IMG/VR virus record: IMGVR_UViG_3300048115_000419
Location: 1-26,182 of that record
Direction: 5' to 3' (one strand)
Length of the DNA: 26,182 nt
Source: a virus
Both the position numbers and the translations under genes were made by a program. Positions 7,219 through 15,167 of the stretch are shown here, piece by piece. The notes below the pieces were generated by a model. It was given only the letters and a program-made list of their open reading frames with translations, was not told the origin of the DNA and searched no databases. The first letter of the stretch is position 1; each line of letters starts with the position of its first letter.

Positions 7219-7428
7219 TTACTTATTTATTAAAGTTGTCAACATACTTTTTATGTCGTCAATATCATTTTTTAGCTGATCGACATCATCTTTCAGTTCT
7301 TTTTGTTTCTCAAATCTAGCTCTTTGTTCTTTATATCGTTTCTTTTCAGTGTCGTCAACAACAAATATAGAACCTGTATCTAGGTCTTTCATTAAATCGG
7401 GTCTTTCCGCCACATTAACTAATTTCAT
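7219..7428 (-). CDS. Small conserved-looking coiled-coil protein before the large fibre
   Basis: A 69-residue protein starting one base after the previous stop (TAATATG), so probably translationally coupled. The N-terminal half (VNVAERPDLMKDLDTGSIF) resembles the start of small hypothetical proteins common in T4-like marine phages (K-L-V...PDLVRD..TGAI). The C-terminal half (KELKDDVDQLKNDIDDIKSM) is a clear heptad coiled coil. It is acidic and basic by turns and lacks a membrane segment. Function is unknown; its place directly before the large fibre gene suggests an assembly or attachment role, which is inference only. Confidence 0.7.
   Translation of the reverse strand: MKLVNVAERPDLMKDLDTGSIFVVDDTEKKRYKEQRARFEKQKELKDDVDQLKNDIDDIKSMLTTLINK
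7224..7231 (-). promoter_or_regulatory. Possible late promoter variant (AATAAATA) for the large fibre
   Basis: On the - strand the octamer AATAAATA lies 34 bases before the fibre start at 7190, almost the same spacing as the TATAAATA ahead of gp48. It has one change from the T4 consensus and overlaps the end of the 69-residue gene, so chance is possible. Confidence 0.35.
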
Positions 7429-7429
7429 A

Positions 7430-9997
7430 TTATGTTATTTGTATGGGTTTATCGTGAGTAATAGCTGTTAAATCAGATATTTCTGGAGCGTATGCCGTTC
7501 CGCTATTATCAGGTTTGGTAAATAGTAATTTAATTTGGAATTCATTGAAGCCTTGATAAACCGAACCGTCAGAAGATTGATATTTGACAATATTATCTGT
7601 ATTATCCATCCTTAAATTATTAACTCCTGTAACTCCAAGTTGCCCAGCAGTTGCTTGTAAAAAGTGGTCTCCAGCAACATTTGCCGCAGGATAAAATACA
7701 AGAGTTTGTTTATCTTGAGTCTCGCCTAAAATTGATCTACCAGTATCAACCCCTTTCAACAATGTATATTGCTTATCAGTTATTTTCTGCGGATCAGAAT
7801 CGTTTTTAGCTCTAATATATGCAGTAATTCCAGATCCTTCCGGATAGTAAGCATCACAATGTATAACAAGCCTTTCTGATGGTTCACCGATAGCATCGCC
7901 AGTAACAGGATTCAGGTTATTGGCTCGGAGAACTTTAGAAACAAATCTAGCTTCAGATAATCCAGCTGGTCGCTCCTCATTGGTTGTTGAATTATTAATT
8001 CTTTGCCTTTTAGCGACAACAGCTACATCATGAGAATCAACTGTCGGTGAAATGCTTTTATTAGAAGTCGTCAACTCGCCTTTAATTAGCATAGACTTGA
8101 ACGCTTGATTAGATTTACTGTATATCTGTTTAGCTTTGTCAGTAAACTTAACCTCCTTTCCAGATATCCTTTCCCAGTCGTTGGTGATTGCGGTTGTTCC
8201 TGCATCGATATTTTTTATATACCAATCAATAGATGTCTTACTTAGACTGGTAAACTTACTTCTAATGCTAATTTCATCAATCTTGGGATCTACCACTGCG
8301 TCAATTTTAGCGCTGGCGCCATACGATTGACCACGAACATATTTACCTGCTTGGAATTTACTTTCAGTAGTAGAGTCTGCTGTGGAACTTCTTAATCTTA
8401 ATCTACCAAAGTCATTATTGATAAACGTCGCATAACCAAAACAACTGTTGGCAATAAATCCATTAGTTGAACCAGAGGCGCCAACCACACCAACTTGTTG
8501 CGAGTTTATAAAGACTGCTTCTCTATTAGTGCTATCAAAGTTACCGCAAGCATCAATCTTGACTGTAACTGTCCCTGTGGCTCCAGTTGTAGAAGTTGCC
8601 CCCGAAGAGCCTATGCTTCTAATTGTACCATTAGCCCAGTTCGCTTGCCCAATATTGGTTGGGTTGTCCTTAGCGTTAGTATTTTGTAACCGATCACCAA
8701 CGGAAAGTTGTTGAGTGTGTTCTATAGTGAGTATAGACTCACCACGAACCTTTTCGTCAACGTGGAAACCAGTATTATGTGTTCGATCTCCTTGCGGTGA
8801 TATATCACTAATATTCAAGAATTCTAATTCTGCATTCTCAAGAACAAATGAACCTGTTGTATTAATATTATAATCTTCTGATGCAATTACGAAATTTAAC
8901 GCTTCGCTTGGTAATTTTGACCAAACATTTCCAGAAGCAGAACCATACAGAGAACCTATAATTGGAGAGAAATTTGCATTAACATTAGTGGCGACGTCTG
9001 GGGAGTTATTTACTGCAGTCCAAACTTTAAATTCACTTCCAGGCTCGCTAGGAATAACTGTTAACGCATACTGTGTATTATTTTTTAACTTAGCAGGACC
9101 CGAAAACCTGAATGTCGTAGACACACTACCATCAGAAGTAGCATTGACCATATATTCTTTAGCATCATTGCCAGTTAGCGATGAAATAGTAGAGTCAGGG
9201 TGATTACTGTTATCAGCATAAACCCTTTCGCTTTGCGCAACAAGTTTGTCAGTTGGTCTTCCATCTTTAGAAGTTTCGCGAAGTTGGACAATGACATAAC
9301 TATTCTGATCTGTTGGTTTATCTGAGAAGAATAAGTAAACTTTTTTACAAAACACCCCATCAATATCCTCTTTGGATACATGAAAAGATTGAGAAAGGTA
9401 GTCGGGAACTTCTTCTTCAACTTTTACTGAAGAAACTACAGTTTTAGACTGATCAGCCAATAATTCAGTTAGAGCAAGATTAGTGGTTTGTGCAGCAACA
9501 TCGTCATCATCAAATCCATTTTTATTGGATGGGAAATAAATATATTGACCGCAACGTGTAGTGGATCCTAGCTTACCAGAAGTAATTCCAAACTCATTTG
9601 TATGAGCGGGAGGGCGCACGTCACTGATTTCAAGTAAATGTTTCAACCCTCTAAACTTCATGGTTGAGTCATTTGGTATTTGATACTTAAAATCTAAATT
9701 TCCTGCTGCATCTGTTATTAGAGCTTCGCCTGTTTGGTGATCTTCTCTGCTTGAAGCCAAACGGCAATATCCAGATATATCTCTTCCGTCTAATCTTGGC
9801 CAAACTTGAGTGTTAGGCTTAAGACCGCTACATCTCGCAATCGTAAATGAATGTTCTTTGATGGTATAGTCGTTTGTGCCGTTCTGATAACCAGAAACGT
9901 CAGAATACTCTGCGAGACCTGTATAATCTTGACCAGCATTGGCATAAACTTGCTTTAATGCCAATGCCGTAGAAGATGCCTGTGAAACTGTGCCCAT
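7430..9997 (-). CDS. Virion structural protein, DUF4815-partner type (baseplate periphery/fibre)
   Basis: An 855-residue protein after a good ribosome site (TAGGAATAATTTAA before ATG). Residues about 50-85 (RCSGLKPNTQVWPRLDGRDI, then SGYC) match the 'GLKPNT..W..FDG.DVS.YC' motif found in large marine phage structural proteins. Residues about 195-390 form an all-beta domain (KKVYLFFSDKPTD, VQLRETSKDGRPTDKLV, FRFSGPAKLKNNTQYALTV, PIIGSLYGSASG), which in relatives I recall lies in the same polypeptides as DUF4815. The C-terminal half has further beta segments ending DKPIQIT. It lies 28 bases after the DUF4815-like gene. No enzyme motif was seen. It may occupy the place of the T4 gp9-gp12 periphery; the exact counterpart is unclear. 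Confidence 0.75.
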   Translation of the reverse strand: MGTVSQASSTALALKQVYANAGQDYTGLAEYSDVSGYQNGTNDYTIKEHSFTIARCSGLKPNTQVWPRLDGRDISGYCRLASSREDHQTGEALITDAAGNLDFKYQIPNDSTMKFRGLKHLLEISDVRPPAHTNEFGITSGKLGSTTRCGQYIYFPSNKNGFDDDDVAAQTTNLALTELLADQSKTVVSSVKVEEEVPDYLSQSFHVSKEDIDGVFCKKVYLFFSDKPTDQNSYVIVQLRETSKDGRPTDKLVAQSERVYADNSNHPDSTISSLTGNDAKEYMVNATSDGSVSTTFRFSGPAKLKNNTQYALTVIPSEPGSEFKVWTAVNNSPDVATNVNANFSPIIGSLYGSASGNVWSKLPSEALNFVIASEDYNINTTGSFVLENAELEFLNISDISPQGDRTHNTGFHVDEKVRGESILTIEHTQQLSVGDRLQNTNAKDNPTNIGQANWANGTIRSIGSSGATSTTGATGTVTVKIDACGNFDSTNREAVFINSQQVGVVGASGSTNGFIANSCFGYATFINNDFGRLRLRSSTADSTTESKFQAGKYVRGQSYGASAKIDAVVDPKIDEISIRSKFTSLSKTSIDWYIKNIDAGTTAITNDWERISGKEVKFTDKAKQIYSKSNQAFKSMLIKGELTTSNKSISPTVDSHDVAVVAKRQRINNSTTNEERPAGLSEARFVSKVLRANNLNPVTGDAIGEPSERLVIHCDAYYPEGSGITAYIRAKNDSDPQKITDKQYTLLKGVDTGRSILGETQDKQTLVFYPAANVAGDHFLQATAGQLGVTGVNNLRMDNTDNIVKYQSSDGSVYQGFNEFQIKLLFTKPDNSGTAYAPEISDLTAITHDKPIQIT

Positions 9998-10025
9998 TTA
10001 AATTATTCCTATATTTTATTTTCTA

Positions 10026-13000
10026 TTAAAACCCGATACCGTGAGAACCCATATTGAAACCGCTAGTGGACCAGTGGTCGGAATTATAGCCATATCCATG
10101 ACCAGGAGAAACGTAACTGATCGGTGGCGGGTTCGGGGTTATCTCAGGAACAGGGGATGGGTCGACAACAGTATCGACAATCTGTTCGAGAGTACAAACC
10201 CTATGAGTAACTTCCATCTGACCATTATACAATTTAGCAGGAACATTAGATGATACTGTGACGCTCCTCCTTTTAGTTGCATATTGTTGATCAACTAGTG
10301 TTGAATACCCAGTTGAAGCAACGGTGATTATATCAGTCGTAGTATCTAAACCCGTGCTTCCAGCCTGAAGTTTAAATTCAATATCCTCAAGTTTTGGTAT
10401 AACTCTAAGAGGGTCTTTTGAATATGGAAGCGGAGAAGTTCTTAACGTATTCTCAACAACTGGTTCTGGAGGAGGATCGATTACCAAAGAATTTTTAGGT
10501 GGCTCTGCTACATCGATAGGATCTTCCGCTAGTAGAACGCTCTTATTCAAAGCTCTAACTTCTTTATGATTTAAGTAAATCCACTCTCGATGAATTTCTA
10601 CTTCATTAGCAACTTTACGCACATCTTCCATCGTGAGTCTACGATTATCCTTCCTAGCGACTATAACTTCATACGATGGTCTACCATAATGCAGTGCTGC
10701 AGCTGGAGCCAAAGAAGGATATGGCGGAATAAAGATTCCAGCTAAAACCATAGAATCTTCGTCTTTCGCTGGCGCTATAGGATAATCGTTAGAAGCGCCT
10801 TTCAACACCCTAACTTCACTTGATGGTTTTAATGTTACCAAGTCTATCCTAGGCAAAAACTTAGTGATATTTGTTTGATAATTCTCATCAGGAGTTGGGA
10901 AGAAACTTGCATTATTTGTTATGTTATATGCAGTCAACGCAGATGGATTAGTTGGCGCAGTTCCACTAGAAACTGTAGTTGCCGTATTAGTTTTTATCGG
11001 TCTAAAGTCGACAGAATCACGCAAGTCAACAACATTACCATCGCTTTTCACAAATTTAGGTATTTCTTGAGTAAATATCTTACTAGTATCAGAAACAGCT
11101 GCAGCATCATTAGTTTGGGGGTCGCCTGTAATGTATGAATCTATGTTATAATAACCACGACCAGATGATCTGCTTGTAACGAAATAGCTGAATTTAACTA
11201 AAAGGTGCTTTCCTGTAACGTCATATGTACTGTTTGCATTTTTAGATAGTCTAGCCCCATCATAAAATGCATCCCTTTGCCCTGTATCGAAATTAAAGTG
11301 CTTGGTTACATCGGTTCCCGCAGTTGATATACTACCACTAGATGATTCATAGACCGCCTCAAGCTCAAACCCATCAGCAACGCCAAGTTCCCATGGACCA
11401 TTAACGCCTGCTGAATTATTACCGATATCTAAATGCACATATTGAGATCTCTGTATTGATTTAGTAGATGGTGAAGAACTTGACCGCAAAACATTATAAA
11501 ACACCGTTGCGTTAACAGCAGAGGAGAACGTCTTATCAAGATTTATTGTCATCTGACCAGCTTGAGTTGCAACAACATCAGAGTCAGCCCAAGTATGGAC
11601 TTGACCTTGCTCAGTTGAAGAAGAAGCATCAGCATCCTTAAACACTATGATTATATTATTCTTATCACTAGTAGAGAGAGTACCAGTATCATTAAATGAA
11701 TGAGACCCTCCTGCTGGAGCAGAAGCAAGGTTTAACTGACCGTCACCACTACTATCAAACTGGATATCCTGCTCTTCTCTATATATGTATTGCTGACCAG
11801 AAAGAGATTTCATACCAGAACTTTGTAAAGGGTACACAAGGTTTAATAAATTTGTATCTTTAAGTTTAGCTTTAGATGATTCTAGAACTATATCTGCAAA
11901 ACTATTCTCACTACTACTCAAGCCATTAACGATGAGTAAAGATTTGGCATGATTTAGGAATGATTTGCCAGTGTTCATTTTAATATCATAAAGATATATT
12001 TTATATTTACTTGCTGAGTGGTATTCAAAACCACGAACTCTTGCTGTACCAACTTCAGAACCAGGAGTGGTGTTGTCTGTGCTAGACTTACCGTGGGCGG
12101 TAGATCGAATAGAAACTGCGTCCAAAGTTTTTGGACTGAAAGAACCCAAGACATTTTGACATATTACATAATTACCAATATTCTGACCGACTGTAACGGC
12201 ATTCCTAGATAATGTATCTGTAGCTTTATCTATAGTTGTTCTGCTAGTATTTACTAGTTCTGTCCTATATCCTTTAACATACCCAACGGATGGTTCAACT
12301 TCAACAACCAGTTTGCCAGAATCCCCCACCTCATCAGAACCAGTTGAACCATAAACGCCACCATTCACAAGTGTTCGGTTATGTTCTTGTACTGAAACCA
12401 CAAACGGCTCGAGGGAATAGTTACCAGACTCCTCAAAAGTCCTTCTAGCTAACTCATCTTCCAAGTCACCATAACTAGTAGAATCATAACTACGAATAAC
12501 TCTACCGTCTTGAATATCTGCAATAACAAAGAAATCTGATGTTTCTAATGAAGACGGCTCTCTAGAAGCCACCTTAGTTTGAATTTTTAAACGAGAAGCC
12601 CCAGGAGCAGTAAGGTTCGTTGACCCTGTGGCGTTATCTAGTAATGAAGAATCTTGATTAGAGTCAACAATACTTTCTAAAGTTTCTAAACCAACTTTAA
12701 CTGTCGAAGTTGTGCTATATTTGCTAACAACACCAACTTGCTCTTGAGACCTAATGAAATGCCCTTTATGATAAACAACCCCCTCAGAAACGGAAGCGCC
12801 CATGCCCAATCCAGTTGCGCTTGAATCGATAGTCTCTGCGACAAAACTTAAACTAGAATCGGTATTGTTTGTGAATGTAAGCCGTTCGCCATTCGCAAAA
12901 GTCTTAGTTAGTTTATCAGTTCCTGAGTTAGTATATGATACAAAAGCAGTCAGGTTATTTGGGGAAGCAGATTCAGAACCCTCAACAGCATACAATAACT

Positions 13001-13346
13001 TAGCGGTTACTCCAGAAGACACGCCAGTAATTGTTATGTCAGCAGTAGCAGTGCCGTTAAAAAATTGATTGAGAAGTATTGGGTTTGTGGTTACTGGATT
13101 TCTATCTTTTAATTTTACAAAATTCCACTTCTGTACCTCAAGATCACAGCCATTAACAATGGTTCCATTTTTTAAAATCTCATCACCGAACCTCTCTACT
13201 TGATTTTGTAGAATGGTTTGAAGTTGAGTCAGCTCCCTTGCTTGTACAGCATATCCAGGTCTGAACAAAATACGATGGAAGTTTTTTTCTTCGTTAAAGT
13301 CGTCGAAGAATGGGCTTTGGTTCAAATTAGTTTCGATTGACGCCAT
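10026..13346 (-). CDS. DUF4815-like baseplate/tail structural protein
   Basis: A 1106-residue protein. The N-terminus (NQSPFFDDFNEEKNFHRILF and RPGYAVQARELTQLQTILQN) is the signature of the DUF4815 family of marine T4-like phages, which are virion proteins of the distal tail. The middle is beta-rich and Ser/Thr/Gly-rich. Residues about 790-960 include a helix with RRLTMEDVRKVANEVEIHRE, followed by a Pro-rich linker (EPPKNSLVIDPPPEPVVE). The last 80 residues are Pro-rich and then Gly/His/aromatic-rich (PGHGYGYNSDHWSTSGFNMG). The start has AAAAGG eight bases before the ATG. It is the first gene after the wedge block, so it probably joins the baseplate to the fibres. I cannot assign it to a particular T4 gene. 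Confidence 0.8.
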   Translation of the reverse strand: MASIETNLNQSPFFDDFNEEKNFHRILFRPGYAVQARELTQLQTILQNQVERFGDEILKNGTIVNGCDLEVQKWNFVKLKDRNPVTTNPILLNQFFNGTATADITITGVSSGVTAKLLYAVEGSESASPNNLTAFVSYTNSGTDKLTKTFANGERLTFTNNTDSSLSFVAETIDSSATGLGMGASVSEGVVYHKGHFIRSQEQVGVVSKYSTTSTVKVGLETLESIVDSNQDSSLLDNATGSTNLTAPGASRLKIQTKVASREPSSLETSDFFVIADIQDGRVIRSYDSTSYGDLEDELARRTFEESGNYSLEPFVVSVQEHNRTLVNGGVYGSTGSDEVGDSGKLVVEVEPSVGYVKGYRTELVNTSRTTIDKATDTLSRNAVTVGQNIGNYVICQNVLGSFSPKTLDAVSIRSTAHGKSSTDNTTPGSEVGTARVRGFEYHSASKYKIYLYDIKMNTGKSFLNHAKSLLIVNGLSSSENSFADIVLESSKAKLKDTNLLNLVYPLQSSGMKSLSGQQYIYREEQDIQFDSSGDGQLNLASAPAGGSHSFNDTGTLSTSDKNNIIIVFKDADASSSTEQGQVHTWADSDVVATQAGQMTINLDKTFSSAVNATVFYNVLRSSSSPSTKSIQRSQYVHLDIGNNSAGVNGPWELGVADGFELEAVYESSSGSISTAGTDVTKHFNFDTGQRDAFYDGARLSKNANSTYDVTGKHLLVKFSYFVTSRSSGRGYYNIDSYITGDPQTNDAAAVSDTSKIFTQEIPKFVKSDGNVVDLRDSVDFRPIKTNTATTVSSGTAPTNPSALTAYNITNNASFFPTPDENYQTNITKFLPRIDLVTLKPSSEVRVLKGASNDYPIAPAKDEDSMVLAGIFIPPYPSLAPAAALHYGRPSYEVIVARKDNRRLTMEDVRKVANEVEIHREWIYLNHKEVRALNKSVLLAEDPIDVAEPPKNSLVIDPPPEPVVENTLRTSPLPYSKDPLRVIPKLEDIEFKLQAGSTGLDTTTDIITVASTGYSTLVDQQYATKRRSVTVSSNVPAKLYNGQMEVTHRVCTLEQIVDTVVDPSPVPEITPNPPPISYVSPGHGYGYNSDHWSTSGFNMGSHGIGF

Positions 13347-13358
13347 TTATAATACCTT

Positions 13359-15167
13359 TTAGAAATCTAGTATAATTTTAATATCTTCTATTTGCTCAGT
13401 GCTTCTAGTAACCTGATTTATACTTTCAGTGTAAAGCACTTCACCAGAATATGTATTAGCTTCTGGTGATTTGTAATTTTGGACAACAGCTATTTTTGTA
13501 TCGCTATGCTCACCAGTTGCGAAATTAGCTCTTAATAGTATATCGTCTTGAGCAAAAGGAATTCTATCACCATTACTCTGTACATTATTTAGGTACATTG
13601 TATAGAAAGATTTGTCGCTTATTGTCTCATCATCTCTTATATAAACTATTTGACCATTAGCCCCTTGGATAGCATTTTTCATAGCATCGAGAGACCTTTG
13701 CGAATCATTGAGTTCGGTGACAAACTCTAGTTGCCCAAATTCAGCTGCCAGACGCATCCTCTCGTTTGTTATAATATCATCTGAGTATAGCGGATATGTC
13801 GGATCGTCTCCGTCCATACTAGAGTATGAGATAGTCAAACGATGAGTAAATCTTAATGTTTCTGGACTGTTTGTGCTTTTCGCAATAACTTCAGTCGATA
13901 TCTCAGAATTGTTTTGATCAACCTTTAACATAGGATCTTTAATTAATGAGATAGTTCTAAATTCAGTATTTGCGGGTATATATCCAGCGCCAGTTGATGA
14001 TAATCCTTCACTCCCATCAAACTTTGCATTCACCATCAACTTATCACCACCAAGCTCTCTGATAGGATCAGAGCCATGCCCGCCAGGAGGGGAGATGATT
14101 GTATTTGCCGTTGCTCCAGATCCGTTTCTATCTGAAATTATGGCTTTTGCTCTTGTATATTGGTCGCCCCTATTCACTACGGTTATCCCTGATATCGCCC
14201 CTGACCCTGAATTTACAGTAGAATATGCCTGAGCTCCTTTTCCATCTCCGACGACAGTTACTGTGGGGGAAATTACAGCAGTAGAACCATTTGTCGGTAA
14301 CGTATCAAATGCAGTATTTACAGTAAGTGTTTTAGATTCTCCGACATAATCAATAATTCTTCTAAGCTGACCTGCCCCAGTTCCAGATGAGATGTAAATA
14401 CTAGAGCCTGCGTAGAAGTCATCATTATTTGACAGCCCTCCGAAACTCCCAGTACTAGATCCAACAGAAACTCTTACTGTCGTAGAAGAAGGCGATTCTT
14501 CAACCAATGCTCCAGATAGTTGATAATAACCAGAACCTCCAGTATTTGTTTGGACAATATCAATTGAACCATTAACGGATGCATCCTGAACGTCTTGCTG
14601 TCTTGTTGTTTCTGGGGAAGCGTCAACAGTTTCAATAAACTTTACTGGAAGGTGGCTTGTTGTCAAGAATTTCTCAGAATCTCCCAAAGAAACGCTGTAC
14701 AAATATTTCCAAACATAACCATCTGGGAGCTTTATAGATCCTGTAGAATATCCTGTAGGTTTATTCGTAGAAGCTGAATTTTTATTGTTATCTAAACACT
14801 TATATACGTTCAGCTCGTCAGTAATTACATAAAAATCAGTGTTATATAAGTCACTAATTGTATCTTTGTACATCGCATATACAGTACCTGACGACCAATT
14901 AATGCGCCTGACAACATGAGAAACATGAGAACCGTTTATTTTTTGCCCACCAATAAAGTCTCTTTGCGTTTCATACTGCAGAACTTGATCTGTGGGGTTG
15001 AGTATGTTGCGATTTGGCTCGTCATCCCACTGATTACTTCGACCCAGAACAGCATATAAAATTGTTGATTTCTTATCGCTTTCTGTATCTGTTGCATTAA
15101 TTCTTTCCAAAAACGACTTAGCGTTTTGTATTGAAAGTTCTTTAGTTGCGTATCTATACGTTGCCAT
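13359..15167 (-). CDS. gp8: Baseplate wedge protein gp8
   Basis: A 602-residue homologue of T4 gp8 (334 residues), a dimeric wedge component. Shared marks: the N-terminal pattern KSTILYAVLGRSNQWDDEPN (T4: NTIFITFGRSEPW), VSHVVRRINWSSGTVYAMYK (T4: PRRDWGD), YKCLDN, LPDGYVWKYLYSVS (T4: GDGYVWEYLFEI), and a C-terminus GEVLYTESINQVTRSTEQIE ahead of a terminal IILDF (T4: GEMIYMENRPPI ... EINILFTF). About 270 extra residues lie in the middle (roughly 190-450), rich in GGSGYY, RGDQYTRAKAIISD-type beta motifs. The ATG overlaps the stop of the preceding gene (TAATG), so translation is probably coupled. Confidence 0.9.
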   Translation of the reverse strand: MATYRYATKELSIQNAKSFLERINATDTESDKKSTILYAVLGRSNQWDDEPNRNILNPTDQVLQYETQRDFIGGQKINGSHVSHVVRRINWSSGTVYAMYKDTISDLYNTDFYVITDELNVYKCLDNNKNSASTNKPTGYSTGSIKLPDGYVWKYLYSVSLGDSEKFLTTSHLPVKFIETVDASPETTRQQDVQDASVNGSIDIVQTNTGGSGYYQLSGALVEESPSSTTVRVSVGSSTGSFGGLSNNDDFYAGSSIYISSGTGAGQLRRIIDYVGESKTLTVNTAFDTLPTNGSTAVISPTVTVVGDGKGAQAYSTVNSGSGAISGITVVNRGDQYTRAKAIISDRNGSGATANTIISPPGGHGSDPIRELGGDKLMVNAKFDGSEGLSSTGAGYIPANTEFRTISLIKDPMLKVDQNNSEISTEVIAKSTNSPETLRFTHRLTISYSSMDGDDPTYPLYSDDIITNERMRLAAEFGQLEFVTELNDSQRSLDAMKNAIQGANGQIVYIRDDETISDKSFYTMYLNNVQSNGDRIPFAQDDILLRANFATGEHSDTKIAVVQNYKSPEANTYSGEVLYTESINQVTRSTEQIEDIKIILDF

